A stretch of 64,000 nt of DNA. Origin: Sphaerolaimus hirsutus (lineage: Eukaryota > Nematoda > Chromadorea > Monhysterida > Sphaerolaimidae). The notes under the pieces are model-generated. The model was not told where the DNA came from, did no database searches, and was given only the letters and a program-made list of their open reading frames with translations. The translations under genes and the position numbers were made by a program. This document shows positions 41,684-53,857 of the stretch, one piece after another (the first letter of the stretch is position 1; every line of letters begins with the position of its first letter). Where the stretch lies: contig OZ038454.1 of assembly GCA_964036195.1 (NCBI GenBank), forward strand, positions 8,928,001 to 8,992,000. Direction: 5' to 3'.

Positions 41684-44600
41684 ATGTCAACTAATAATGG
41701 CGCGCGGCGTTACAAATTGCTCCTGCCGTTTTGTACGGAAGTGGCAAGCTGCAGCGACTCCGTGGATGCCACTGAGAAGGGCGATTTCGAATTGCAGGTT
41801 GGCTCAAGTTCACCGTTGCGCCTACACACACTAGTTTTCACCGTGACTTCGGTGAAAACTGAAATTTTTCAAATGCAAATTAATAAAGGCGGTTTATTGA
41901 ATTTAAATTTGAATTAATGAAAGTTAAAATTTGAAAACTAAAACACATAGCATACAATGAGAGTAGGCAGGATGTCGACATGTCGCCATTGCAGTTTTCA
42001 CCGATGTCACGGTGAAAAATTTTGTGTATTTTTGGGTGTATGCATAAATACATCAAATTTTAGTTTTTATAGTATAGGTAGAATATCCCTCTGTTGAGCA
42101 TCTGAAAACACGATTGTTCCGCTTTCAGATGAATTTTTTAACATCATTTTCATGCATTATTCCGGATAAATGTCATCAGCAAGATCTTTTAAAACAACAA
42201 TATATATTACATCCATGTTCAAATACTAATACTAATTGGATTTGTTACTTTATTTCCTCATAAATCCCCGGGTAGTTTATTAATTCGCCACACAAATTTT
42301 GATGTGGGTGTAATTTGAGGGTTTTTTATTTCGCCAAACTAGGGTCGCAATGCATTGTTTGTTATTCACATTCTCTTTACACTCAATTTATGTGAGTTTT
42401 TTCAAATGTTGATTTTATTTTTTCCCCAGCTCGCAGTCCATGTAAAAACATTGCGAAACCGGACCGAAGGTCCGGAGAAGCATGCTGCTAGTATGTAAAT
42501 ATCACGCTAACACAACGCGTTCAGCTGGACGAGCCCGACAGGCTGCCCGACACGCTCACCTTCACTCGGTTCGACCAGCTGTTCACGTTGATCGGCGCTG
42601 GCGCGTGCATCACCGATTGGCTAAGTGACATTTTAGTAGCCAAGTGGCACTTTGCGCAGGGCAGAATGACCATAGCAGCGCTCATTATGACCTTTGCAAT
42701 TGTGCCCAGTTTGTTGTTGAATGTGTTGAGTGCGACTTGGTGCTGGGAGGCGAGGAGAGGCTATAGTCGAGGGGGTCTAGTTTTGAGGGTGAGTTATTGA
42801 ACAGTAAATATCAATTGTTGTGCTGTGATCGAAATACGCGACGCCAGTTATTGATAGAAAGCAGTTTGGCACAAATATTAACTTTTGGTTTATTGGTTGA
42901 AATTATCACTTTTTAAAGGCATTCTTTCGACACTGTAGACTTTATCGCTGCCACCTTTTAATCAATAAGGCGGTGCCTTATGTGCATTTTGTGCCTATCC
43001 AGCGCCTGTCAACTGGCCTCATTACAGTTGCTGGCGTGCGTTTGTCAACTCGGTCCGACTTTGTGGCACATCGAGACGTTGAGATTTGGCAGACGACTGG
43101 CGAAGCTACCAGATTGCTACAAAGTACCACCGTGAGTTACACACTGCAATTGTGTGATGACAGCTTTTCGTGTGTTTAAATGGCCCCACACACGCTAGTT
43201 TACATCGACATCAAATGTCAACTGGTTCCTTTCCCAATTCAAAGCTTGCGTTTGAACGTCGTTCGTCGGCTCGTCAGCAAGCTTTGAATCGGGATCGCCA
43301 CCAGTTGACATTTGGTGTCGATGTCAACTAGCGTGCGTGGGCCCATTGTTCTGTCATATGATTCGATTAGGATTGATGTGATATGACTTGTTTTCGATAT
43401 CGATAATAAATATTTATTTCTGTAACTCGATATCGATATTAAATATCCGATATTCAATATGGAAAAATAATCTATACTCGAATGCCATACGATATATCGC
43501 CTCACCCCGAAATTGAATAGAATGCGGATATCGCTCCAATGTTCCAGGCAGCCGTACAGCAGCAGTCGATACGCGCGCTACACTTATCTGCAGTTGCTAC
43601 GCGCCGACCGCGACGCGGCCATTTTGCGCTTATTCGAGGCCTTCATGGAGTCGGCGCCGCAACTTCTCGTTTGTTTTTTTGGGTTGCGTTTTGTTGCTGC
43701 TTGCACCGAATTGACCGGGTTCACAATGAGGGGGGGGGTTGCATGACATTTTGATGTTTAAATAGCTTGATGTAAGTATTAGATTTTAACTACGACATTT
43801 TGGAGCTTCTCTGTTCCCCAATTTTTCGATCGAACTCGAAAATATTTTTTGCATTATCTCGCAGATACAAACATACTACGTCGCATCACTGGTTCGGCAT
43901 TATTCGCGCCTACCGAATGGGGGCATTTTCAGGGAGGGCTGGCGCTTTTATTGGCTGCAGTTGGGATCGATCTGCTTGAGTTTGGTGTCTCTGGCTTGGG
44001 CGCTCGCGGCGCAACACCGCTCGTTAAGATTTGCCAGGTAAAATACTTGTGTACGTCCAGGACAAAAAAAAAATAGTTCCCAAACTTATGCGCCGAAAGT
44101 GCTACGTCAATTGACTAGTATACTTATAAGTGACAAGATAAATACCAGTACTAAATGTACTTGTTTTCATGGCTTACCACAGATAACATGTTCACTACAG
44201 AACATTAACATGTTCACAGACAAGACAAGGAAAATGTCCGTCCGATGGGTGTATGCGTCCTTTTTCTGTGGCGTCTGTGTACTCTGGCAGCCAGAATGAT
44301 CGCTATCACTCTATTCGGACTGGTTGTTCCATTTTGGGCTCTAATCATGGCGTGCCTATTTCACTTGGCGATCACTTTGATGCACTTGGCCAAGTGCCAA
44401 GGAGGCGTCGACTTTGGCGGTTCCCACAGAGCGCTGGACGTGCTCGTGTTCGGCATGGCTGCGTGCGTGCATTTTTTCACCGCTTTCAACGTAGCTGAAG
44501 GCCGCACAAGGTTTGTTTGCGCGCGAGTGTTATTTTTTAATTTGATTAGAACATGTCGTTGTCGGCTGTCCTTATGGTTTTACATTTCGGTCGGATCTGT

Positions 44601-45630
44601 TCGTGTTTTCATGATAATTGAGATGATTCAGATTTATCATTTTTGATTCACAATTGCGTTCAACGTAATCGCTTTGTATGCAGGTTTAGTTTGAATGTTC
44701 AGGTTCCAGCACCGTGCCCTGGAAAGTCGAGTGTCAATCAAAACAAAACAAAAAAGAAAAGAAATTTACTGAAATTTTGACAAATTTGTATGACATTTGA
44801 CAGTAGACTTTACAGGGCTCGGGACTGCCTCCAGGGTTCGATCACCCGTTGACCCACCAACTGATACGAATCTTCTATGGGCTATTTGGTGCACATTATT
44901 CTAGTGTCCTAGAATTTCAAATTGAACCAATTGATAACACCTATCATTTCACATCATAAATACAACACAATTTCCAGGAGGCGCTACACGGTGGCCTTCG
45001 GCGTGGAACTCATCGAAAATTTGGCCATTTTCGCGCTAGTCCACAGCATAGCGCATATTTCATGCTGGCACATGGCTTTACTCGCGAACGTGTGCCTGTT
45101 TTCCATGGGCATGGGTTTCATGCTTCTGTATTACGGTTGTTTACATCCTGTGTTGCCCTTTTGTGGAGGCTGCTGTCCTTGTACTGGTAGTTGGTTAAAT
45201 TGTGTTGTTTAGAGGGGATTTTTTGGGTGTTTTTGTAGATGCTTTTATGAGTTTGTTGATTTGTATTTTCTGTTAAGTTATGCAACATATGAAGGGGTGA
45301 AGAACAGATCATTGCCAATTAGGAAGGTTTTGTTTCAAACCGTCTCAATATACGATAATTTTTGAATTTTTTCTTTTATTTCTTACACACATGCGTTCAA
45401 AAAAGATATGATCCTCTCATTTATATTTTAGTTTTTTTGCTCCATTTGTTCTTCTAAGAGGCTCGACAAAATGGTTAGTGCACACACTCGCAGGTGCCGA
45501 TGCCCAAGCACCACCCGTCGGTGGTCCTGTCGAGGGTGGCCGGGATGTCCTGGTGCACGCAGCTGACAACCAAGTAGACAAGCCGCTGCGCCGGGCAAAG
45601 TTGCAGTCGCTCAATGAAGATACGCTCTGA
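41684..45630 (+). CDS. XK-related membrane protein (XKR/CED-8 family)
   Basis: Eight exons, 445 aa: 41684-41797, 42525-42788, 43028-43131, 43548-43668, 43865-44037, 44295-44510, 44978-45186, 45494-45630. Family hallmarks appear in order: an N-terminal membrane segment with ITDWLSDILVA, a second with IVPSLLLNVLSATW, QLGPTLWHIETL, then LRLFEAFMESAPQLL, SLAWALAAQHRSLRFAR, several further hydrophobic segments, and FMLLYYGCLHP near the end. XK-related proteins are multi-pass membrane proteins; XKR8 and worm CED-8 act as phospholipid scramblases during apoptosis. Which subtype this is cannot be decided, and no clear caspase site was seen. The first exon (MSTNNGARRYKLLLP) is the least certain part. 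Confidence 0.9.
41818..42020. mobile_element. CTACACACACTAGTTTTCACC MITE, right end decayed
   Basis: The left end CCTACACACACTAGTTTTCA continues to CCGTGACTTCGGTGAAAACTG. The right part contains GCAGTTTTCACCGATGTCAC and CGGTGAAAA but lacks the CTAGTGTGTG end. It matches the intact copy at 53407-53648 and lies in XK-related intron 1. Confidence 0.6.
42459..42491 (+). mobile_element. Helitron-like 3' terminus in XK-related intron 1
   Basis: The hairpin CCGGACCGAAGGTCCGG is followed by 12 bases and CTAG, then T. The arrangement and the GAAGG loop match the terminus at 28486-28541. It lies 33 bp upstream of the 42525 exon. Confidence 0.65.
43182..43343. mobile_element. CACACACGCTAGTTTACA foldback MITE
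   Basis: The arms GGCCCCACACACGCTAGTTT and CAACTAGCGTGCGTGGGCC are near-identical for about 65 bp. They include AAATGTCAACTGG and CCCAATTCAAAGCTTGCG. It is the closest relative of the copy at 22112 and lies in the XK-related intron 43132-43547. Confidence 0.78.
44705..44845. mobile_element. CAGTCCC...TGTAAA-family copy in XK-related intron
   Basis: The right end reads TTTACAGGGCTCGGGACTGC plus CTCCAGGG, the family terminus. Inside lie GACAAATTTGTATGACATTTGACA words. The left end is decayed. It sits within intron 44511-44977. Confidence 0.55.
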
Positions 45631-46369
45631 GCACTGGATGCACTGCGTGAAGGTTGTTGTACATCTTTTTGCATTTGAATGTCATGCGAGTGCGATATTT
45701 GGCACTTTTTGTGCTCTTGCGCTCATGCTTTTTCTCGTTGTTTTTTCTTTATCATGTTTGCATATTTTGCATTTATCATCTCATCATCTTGTACAGATCT
45801 CTTCAGTCAGGGTTATAATTTATTTATGCTTATAATTTTGTTAGCATCCTACGGTACATATCATGTGCATAATCAAACAGTCGTTTAGTACTGTCGCACT
45901 AAAAAAATCACCAAGCAATACGCTATATTTACGATAAACCCAAAACACCAAAAGACCAAAAAGCCGCTATCTGAAGCCACTCAGCCGGTGTATGTCCATT
46001 TTGTTTTGCCAGCATCCTCGCTGAAAAATGGATTTTCTTATATTTTTAGATGCTAGCATTTTTAGCTACAAACGGGAGAGGGTATTCGGAATCTGAGTGG
46101 CTAGGCTGATTTGATTTGTTTGGGACGGAAATGGAGTGTCGTGATTTGGGTTGTCCAAAAAATTTTTTAGATAGCACTTACTTTTCCCCGACATCACCTC
46201 AGATGAGGATATTTATGAAAATTCAGACTATATTGGGTAGGTGATAGCTTCCTATACTGGCGTAAATTTTTTTTCTCGCATTTTACCAGCCACATCATGA
46301 CATTGAACCCAGACCGTGATCCCCTTCCAATCAACGCTAAAACACAACCAGATTGCGTCTGTGAACTGA
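45631..46369. other. Intergenic between convergent genes
   Basis: The XK-related gene (plus) and the nine-module cysteine gene (minus) end facing each other about 740 bp apart. The sequence is AT-rich with no repeat family I recognise. Two polyadenylation regions should lie here but I cannot place them confidently. Confidence 0.5.
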
Positions 46370-49300
46370 CTAGCAGTACGCGGTGCTCTGTTGCCAGCTC
46401 GGGTAAATACAAAAGTCCTGAGGACAGTCCTTGCCCGCCTTCGCGCCGCACAGCGTCTTGCCATCGTTGCCATTGTTGTTGTTGTTGTTGCCGTTGCCAC
46501 TGTTGCCAGTGTCACCTGAATTGGCGCTGCGCCAACGAGTCATGCCGTCTTTTTTTCTGTAAATTTGGAGTTTCATATGAAACGACTAATTTTGAAAGCC
46601 GTTTCCAACTAAAACGACCCCAGAATATTCATCTAATCATGGTAAATACCGTTCAATTTAGGTTATTTTTCCGCTGACGTGTTCCATTTTGACATGTGCA
46701 AAAAAAGCAAAAAAAAATTCACAAAAAAGCAAGAAGTCGACAAGCCACTCAAAATCAGGTGAAAAGTCGACGAGTCCACCCCTGCCGCGATTTTTCTCGA
46801 TATCGACTCACTCGCAGATGCCCTTGCCCCATTCCTTCGGCACGCACATGTAGTCGGGGCAGGCGTCACCGGCTTCCTTGCCGCACAATTTGTTCGTCTT
46901 GTCGATTTTCGGCACCCACTGTACCCCGTTACCCTTTTTCCTGTGTAAAGTGTTTTTTGCCTGCGTCTTGGTCAACTGAAATGTTTGGCGCTGCTAACTT
47001 GCACTCCCCGGGACCGTAAGTTTTCGCTACGCACATCCAGTCCGGGCAGTTGTCGCCCGCCGCCGCCCCGCACTTTTTGTTCGTTTTGTCGATTTTTGGC
47101 ACCCACTGCACCCCATTGCCCTGTTTCCTGCGTGGAATTATAATTCTAGCATGTGTTTTGGTGACATCGCTTCGATGCAGAGCTGTTAGAAGTACTGTAC
47201 TTTTTTTAGTGCAAACTTGAACGTAAAGTATTGTAATTTTACTCGCCCTGTAGTACAGGAAACGTTAAGTTTTTTATTTTATTTTGCACTGCGTAAAATG
47301 TGAATGAACGTAAAATACCCGTAATTTACTCGGGTAAAATGTAAATATGAGTAGTGTTTTTATGTTTTCCCAAGGAAAACATAATAGCTAACTAATAACA
47401 ATAATAATAGCAGCAAAAGCAATAATAAAGATAACATGATTTTTATGCGCTCCATTAATGTTTCTTTTTTTCGTTTTCTGTGCTCGCGTGCTTTTAAAAA
47501 GTACGCGTAAATGTGGGTACTGGTATTTTTCCGGAGAAAACATTAACTTATTTACTCAGTACTCGAGTATAAGTACTTTTTGAGTAAAGGTAAATACGTT
47601 TGAACAATTACGCTTCGATAAAATTGTTGCCCCCGCTCACTTGCACTCCCCGGGCCCATAAGTTTTCGCGACGCACATCCAGTCTGGGCAGTTGTCGCCC
47701 GCCGCCGCGCCGCACTTTTTGTTTGTGCTGTCGATTTTTTGCGTCCATCTGGTCACGCCATCTTTATCTTTCCTGAGATTATAGTTTGTGTTATAATCAG
47801 GTGCAATTTTCATAAGTGTGGATTTTGTTGAGTGTCAATGTTATGTCAGCTCACTTGCACTGGCCAGCCTTCCAGGATTTTGGCACGCATAGAAAGTCTG
47901 GGCAATTGTCTCCGGCGGCCGCTCCGCAATTTTTGTTCGTCTTGTCGACTTTTTGATACCACCTCACTTTGTTGCCATCTTTCCTATAGAATTCCCAATT
48001 CATAGCATAAAAAATTAAGGATTTTGTCATTAATAAAAAAAGTAAAAAATCATTTTGACTTTTTCTCACTTGCAATATCCAGCTGGGTAGCTTTTTGGCA
48101 CGCACATCCAATCTGGACAGTCGTCACCTGCCGCTGATCCGCAGTTATTCTTTGATGTGTCTACTTTTTGCTGCCACCGCCATGCACCGTCCCCATTTTT
48201 CCTGTGATTGATGGAAAACTTGTAATTGTTGTTTTTTATTAGAGACTTTTTGTAATTTTTGTACGTTTACCATTGCCCAGGGCATTTTACAGCGTCTGTG
48301 ACGGCCCCCTGATTGTCCCTTACATTTTATCATCTGCGGTAACCCAAGTGTTTCCAATTGGGTTAACCCCCGCAACGCGTGAACTATTTATCTATGCCGA
48401 GACAAAAAATTGTGTCTATTATCTCTGAACCAGCCGCAAATTGCCCTACATCCACCTATACGGAGCAAATTTTGAGCGATTTTGAACTAATTGGATTGGA
48501 GCTCAAAATCATTCGTTGTATTTACCTTTTTGCCCATTGTTACTCTAGAAATCGCTAATCCTTATATGTATTTTCCCCCAAGTTTCAACTTTTTACCTAC
48601 ATTACATGATATTTTCATCTACTTTTACCTAATTTTGGCGCTTTTTCTCTTTCTCGTTGTTCGCCTAGGAAAACCTGTATTAATATAAATATTAAGCCCC
48701 ACCAACCATATTTTTGTAATAAATATAAGATCTGTTATCTCACTTGCAAATTCCAGCTCCATAGCTCTTTGGGACACACATGAACTCTGGACATTTTTCG
48801 CCAGCATCTTTGCCACAATTTTTGTTTGGATCCCGCTTTTGTGACCATTTGATACCACCGTTGTTGTTCTCGCTGCAAGCATAAAATCAACCCTATATCA
48901 ACCCTTCATAAATTTATTTTTAAGTTTAAAAAAATCGAGCCTTTTCACCCACGTGCAAACGCCATCCTTCCACGATTTTGGCACGCACCAATCTTTGGGG
49001 CAGTTTTCGCCAGCTTGAGCTCCACATTTTTCATCCTTGTCGACTTTGATGTTGCCGCCCGAGCTGCCGCTGGGTGCCCACTTCCACAAATTGCCCTCCG
49101 CTTTGCTGTATTGAAAGGGATTTCTATTCTAGACTGGGGGAATTGTACTTGAGAAACTGATTTCATTAAATTTTAAATTTATCTCATGCACTCCATATGC
49201 AAGCTATGGGGGTGGCGTTCAGTATGGGTGTGCCCCCTAGTGTTCCCTACGTAGTCCCCGGATGCCACCCCCAGGCGACTCCCCACAGCTGGATGACAGC

Positions 49301-52300
49301 GTTACATACCGTATTTTCTCGAAATACCCCCCAAATTTAGTGTAGAGAACGTAAATGACAAAAGCTGCGGTTTGTGATCTGGGCAATGCAGAACACACCA
49401 GGGGTTTTGTAGATTTTGACCCCCGCGGGGGTTCATATAGATAGCAAATCGCTCCTCCGGAGGGATAGATAGCTGAATTTTTTTTTTTTGGGGGGGGGGG
49501 GGGTTCGCGGGGGTTTACAATATAGGCATAGAAGGGAGGGAAAGGAGAAAAATCGCTAGAAATAGGTGAAAAATAGCTAAAAATGGGTATATAAGGACAT
49601 ATAGTACTAAAAATAGCTTGAAATAGGCAGTCAGAAGCATGAACTAGTGATTTTGGAGGTTGAAATCAATATAAAAGTATGAAAAATAGCGATTTTGAGC
49701 GAAAATTGGGGTATAGTTTCCCAAAAATCGCTCCAGATAGGTAGATAGCTGGCCGATTTGGGGGGGGGGGTGTTTAGGGGATAGTAGCCCAAAATTTTGC
49801 CTCCGGGATAGATAGATAGCTGAGCGGGCCTCCGGGATAGATAGATAGCTGGCGGATTTGGGGGGGGGGTAACCCCCGCCCTACTAAACCCCTGGAACAC
49901 ACGTATAAACAATGACTGTGCAGCAACTTGAAAAGTTTTGTATCAACAGCAATCTTTGGCTACTATCCCCTGTATCGGCCCGATTGTTGAGAAATTTCAC
50001 CCCTGTATCAATATATTGAACCGCCGCGAACCCCCTCCCCCCACCTACAACCCTCCCCCCATCCCAGACTCGTACAAACTAACATGCATTTTCCTTTACC
50101 AAAAGCCTCTGGCACACACAGAAAGTGAGGGCAGTAGGTGCCGGCGTCCTTGCCGCACAAATTGTCGGTCGCTGCTCTGGCTTCTAGCTTCTCTCCAGAG
50201 TCTGATCGCAGCTGATATTTCAGACCCAATCCCAGCGCTGAGTAATCTGGTTTATTACTCCGCTCCTGAAGCCCGAGGCCGCCCAGAGGGCAGTCCCAGA
50301 CCCTGTAAAATACCCTGTAGAATGTCAAATGTCACGCAAAGTGTCAAAAGTCGTGTAAAATGCCCTACAAAATGGCAAACGTACGTTTCCAATTTCTCAG
50401 GGCATTTTACATGATTATTCACACTTTGCATGACATCTGACAATTTTCGGGGAACTTTACACGGTCTGGGACTGGCACCAGAGGGAATGGTGTATTACTC
50501 CGCTGCTGAAGCCCTAGGCCACCCTGAAGGCAGTTCCAGACCCTGTAAAATGCCCTGTAGAATATCAAATATCTCACAAAGTGTCAAAAGTCATGTAAAA
50601 TGCCCTACAAAATGGCAAACGTACGTTTGCAATTTCTCAGAGTACTTTACATGATTATTCACACTTTGCTCGACATCTGACAATTTACGGGGAACTTTAC
50701 AGAGTCTGGGTCTGGCACCAGAGGGAATGGTGTATTACTCCGCTGCTGAAGCCCTAGGACACCCTGAGGGCAGTTCCAGACCCTGCAAAATGCCCTGTAG
50801 AATGTCAAATATCACGCAAAGTCTCAAAAGTCATGTAAAATGCCCTACAAAATGGCAAACATATGTTTGCAATTGCTCAGGGTACTTTACATGATTATTC
50901 ACACTTTGCATGACATCTGACAATTTACAGGGAACTTTACAGGGTCTGGGACTGGCACCAGAGGGAATGGTGTATTACTCCGCTGCTGAAGCCCTAGGAC
51001 ACCCTGAGGGCAGTTCCAGACCCTGCAAAATGCCCTGTAGAAGTCAAATGTCACGCAAATTGTCAAAAGTCATGTAAATTGCCCTACAAAATGGCAAACA
51101 TACGTTTGCAATTTCTCAGGGCATTTTACGTGATTATTCACACTTTGCATGACATCTGACAATTTACAGAGAACTTTTCAGGGTCTGGGACTGGCACCGG
51201 AGGGAATGGTGTATTACTCCGCTGCTGAAGCCCTAGGCCACCCTGAGGGCAGTTCCAGACCCTGCAAAATGCCCTGTAGAAATCAAATGTCACGCAAAGT
51301 GTCAAAAGTCATGTAAAATGCCGTACAAAATGGCAAATGTATGTTTCCAATTTCTCAGGCCATTTTACGTGATTATTCACACTTTGCATGACATCTGACA
51401 ATTTACGGGGAACTTTACAGGGTCTGGGACTGGCACCAGAGGGAATGGTGTATTACTCCGCTGCTGAAGCCCTAGGACACCCTGAGGGCAGTTCTAGACC
51501 CTGCAAAATGCCCTGTAGAATGTCAAATATCACGCAATGTCTCAAAAGTCATGTAAAATGCCCTACCAAATGGCAAACATATGTTTGCAATTGCTCAGGG
51601 TACTTTACATGGTTATTCACACTTTGCATGACATCTGACAATTTACAGGGAACTTTACAGGGTCTGGGACTGGCACCAGAGGGAATGGTGTATTACTCCG
51701 CTGCTGAAGCCCTAGGACACCCTGAGGGCAGTTCCAGACCCTGCAAAATGCCCTGAATAATGTCAAATATCACGCAAAGTGTCAAAAGTCATGTAAAATG
51801 CCCTACAAAATGGCAAATGTACATTTGCAATTTCTCAGGGTACTTTACATGATTATTCACACTTTGCATGACATCTGACAATTTACGGGGAACTTTACAG
51901 GGTCTGGGACTGGCACCAGAGGGAATGGTGTATTACTCCGCTGCTGAAGCCCTAGGACACCCTGAGGGCAGTTCTAGACCCTGCAAAATGCCCTGTAGAA
52001 TGTCAAATATCACGCAATGTCTCAAAAGTCATGTAAAATGCCCTACCAAATGGCAAACATATGTTTGCAATTGCTCAGGGTACTTTACATGGTTATTCAC
52101 ACTTTGCATGACATCTGACAATTTACAGGGAACTTTACAGGGTCTGGGACTGGCACCAGAGGGAATGGTGTATTACTCCGCTGCTGAAGCCCTAGGACAC
52201 CCTCAAAATCTGCCGGATCCGGTGGATTTCCCCTCTCCTGAAGATATTCTTCATCCAGTTCGCCGTGGCATAGCGCGGCACAGATTAAATAAACCAGCAG

Positions 52301-52312
52301 TTTGAGTGACAT
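46370..52312 (-). CDS. Secreted protein with nine cysteine-rich modules (unrecognised family)
   Basis: Ten exons on the minus strand, 449 aa, all phases closing: 52312-52201, 50201-50084, 49105-48953, 48872-48744, 48201-48070, 47983-47855, 47772-47641, 47127-46999, 46940-46812, 46556-46370. Exon 1 encodes a signal peptide (MSLKLLVYLICAALCHG). Every other exon encodes one module of about 43-62 residues with pattern CGxxAGxxCPxxxC(V/I) followed by a fourth Cys, for example KKCGAAAGDNCPDWMCVAK. Eight internal modules are separated by phase-2 introns, which allows duplication without frameshift. The last module has an Asn/Gly linker and ends TAYC. I do not recognise the module; four conserved Cys suggest two disulphides, and secretion is inferred from exon 1. 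For module 1 an alternative acceptor exists at 50211 but breaks phase with exon 1. Confidence 0.8.
47190..47620. repeat. GTACTTTT/AAAGTACG dispersed repeat
   Basis: Words such as TGAGTAAAGGTAAATACGT, GTACTCGAGTATAAGTACTT and AAAAAGTACGCGTAAATG match repeats near 5.1-5.5, 60.0-60.4 and 61.9-62.4 kb. It fills the one large intron (46.999-47.641 boundary exons) between two nearly identical modules. Confidence 0.55.
49317..49923. mobile_element. TACCGTAT-family fragment split by a hAT-like element
   Basis: The left end TACCGTATTTTCTCGAAATA runs to GCAGAACACAC. After the hAT-like insertion the inner sequence resumes as GAACACACGTATAAACAATG. The right end is absent. It lies in the intron between modules 1 and 2 of the cysteine-module gene. 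Confidence 0.65.
49399..49894. mobile_element. hAT-like element CAGGGGTTTTG, 8-bp TSD
   Basis: The ends CAGGGGTTTTGTAG and CTACTAAACCCCTG are flanked by exact copies of GAACACAC (49391-49398 and 49895-49902). It shares ends and inner words (GATAGATAGCTGGCCGATTT) with the copy at 30039-30749. Confidence 0.85.
50265..52200. repeat. 240-bp satellite built from a foldback element
   Basis: About eight units are spaced 240 bp apart (GGTCTGGGACTGGCACC near 50463, 50943, 51182, 51420, 51660, 51900, 52140). Each unit contains inverted arms CAGACCCTGTAAAATGCCCT and TTTACAGGGTCTGGGACTGG of the same family as the intron at 10671-10862. They are joined by a spacer, GGAATGGTGTATTACTCCGC. Two-unit blocks (51388 and 51868) are almost identical. 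It occupies nearly all of intron 1 of the cysteine-module gene. Confidence 0.88.
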
Positions 52313-52883
52313 TTTTCTTATTCTGGCTGATTTTTGGTCTTGAAGAAATTTGGATTAGAAAGTTTCTTTCGAGCAAGTGAAGCAGGTACAATATCAATGT
52401 AGCTTTATATGTAAATTAGAGCGGTATGTATAGTGCGTGGACGTGGGAGCACATTGCTACATACTAAGATCGCGGCCTAGTATTGGGGATGGCCAAATGT
52501 TCCTCCCGATACTTGACTTTTTTTAATAAATGTTTTTATTTTTTTTATATAAGAGGTACATTTTTGTTGAGAAGTCATTTGCCATTTAAAGATACGATTT
52601 TAATTGTTCAAATCTTTTATAAAAAATCGAGAAGCTACGAAAATATAAATATTTTACCATCCCTAATTACTGTCCCCTTTTTCTATCATGTTTACGCAGC
52701 CGTCATGTGGTAGATTTGTCCAAACGTTTGTTTGAAGAAAGATTGTATTTCAAGTCAAAGACATTTTGATGTCGCTTCGCAGCTGATCAATTAATTTTTA
52801 TTAGATACAGACTCATGAATTTGTTGGTTGTCGGCAGTTTGTCTTGTGGTTTCACGTGAACTGGGTGACTGCGTTAAAAATTC

Positions 52884-53022
52884 TACCGTATATTCTGAAT
52901 AACTCCCTCCTCTCGAATAACTCCCCCTTCTCGAATAACTCCCCCTTCTCGAATAACTCCCCCCTCAAAAACTTCAGACGAAAAAATAACTCCCCGGGGG
53001 ACTTATTCGAGGATATACGGTG
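52884..53022. mobile_element. TACCGTATATTC element
   Basis: It begins TACCGTATATTCTGAATAAC and ends GACTTATTCGAGGATATACG, with three copies of CTCGAATAACTCCC inside. It belongs to the same family as the elements at 30078-30225 and 58929-59331. Confidence 0.75.
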
Positions 53023-53406
53023 TATTGAATGTAAAATACCGTCGAGATGTTTTACAAATCAATTCATCTTTGGATTGTTGCTTATAAAAACAATGCATTC
53101 CGTGTAGATTGGTCATCCTCACTTTTCGTTGTGAAATAATCCCTGTACACCCTGTTGTTCCTGTTGAGTGTGTATTCATGACGGTATCACTTAACACGGA
53201 TTTTTCCCGGCTTAAATAACAATTTTCAGCCAAACTTTGTTGTTGCTCTGGTTCATGCTGTATAAAAATTAACAGAGTGCGTGCAAAAATACGTACCAAA
53301 ATACGTTTTCAGCTAATGCTATAGGAAGCAGGCTCGGCGGGATTTAATTTCAATCAGTGTAAAGTATTGAAAGGGAATAACAAATGTCCATTATTTATGC
53401 ATTATT

Positions 53407-53648
53407 GGCCCTACACACACTAGTTTTCACCGTAACTTCTGTGAAAACTGAAATGGCGACATGGCGACATTCAGCTTATTGTACATGCTATATGTGTTTT
53501 AGTTTTCAAATTTTCAAATTTATACTTTCATAAATTTAAATTCACATTAAAATTGAAGAAAATCATTCAACCGTGTTGATTAATCTGCATCTGAAAAAAT
53601 TCAGTTTTCCCACGAAGTCACGGTGAAAACTAGTGTGTGTAGGCACAA
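53407..53648. mobile_element. CTACACACACTAGTTTTCACC foldback MITE
   Basis: The ends CCCTACACACACTAGTTTTC and GAAAACTAGTGTGTGTAGGC are inverted copies followed by CCGTAACTTCTGTGAAAACTG and its diverged inverse. The middle is AT-rich. 242 bp. Confidence 0.75.
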
Positions 53649-53696
53649 TGGGATACTAATTCACACAAATTTACCACGTAAATTTGATTCACTGCT

Positions 53697-53857
53697 GCGC
53701 ACGATGTTACACATCGCGCTTGTCGGACGATGTTTTACAACATGAAATATTTGGATAAAGCAGCGAACATCAAATTCCGCTACCATTTTGCCGATTTGAA
53801 CAACCCAAAAACATCTTCCCAAAACCCAACATAAACCACTCTGTCAACTCTCCAAAA
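53697..53857 (+). promoter_or_regulatory. Upstream region conserved with the paralogue
   Basis: Words in the same order (GTTACA..CGCG, TTGTCGGACGATG, TGAAATA, CAGCGAACA, TCTTCCCAAAAC) also occur at 63012-63172 ahead of the third family member, ending at each ATG. This marks the duplicated promoter and 5' UTR. The transcription start cannot be fixed. Confidence 0.45.

Larger units (their letters stand above)
52313..53857. other. Intergenic between divergent cysteine-module genes
   Basis: The minus gene starts at 52312 and the plus gene at 53858, so this 1.5 kb is a shared upstream region. It is AT-rich and contains the two inserted elements listed at 52884 and 53407. Its last 160 bp resemble the region upstream of the paralogue at 63173. 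Confidence 0.6.

Noticed and set aside
50201..50211. Alternative acceptor at 50211 for module 1 of the nine-module gene
   Set aside because: It would start the exon in phase 0, but the signal-peptide exon ends in phase 1; the acceptor giving a start at 50201 fits.
51388..52305. Two open frames of over 120 codons with identical peptides
   Set aside because: They are translations of the 240-bp satellite in an intron on the opposite strand from the real gene.
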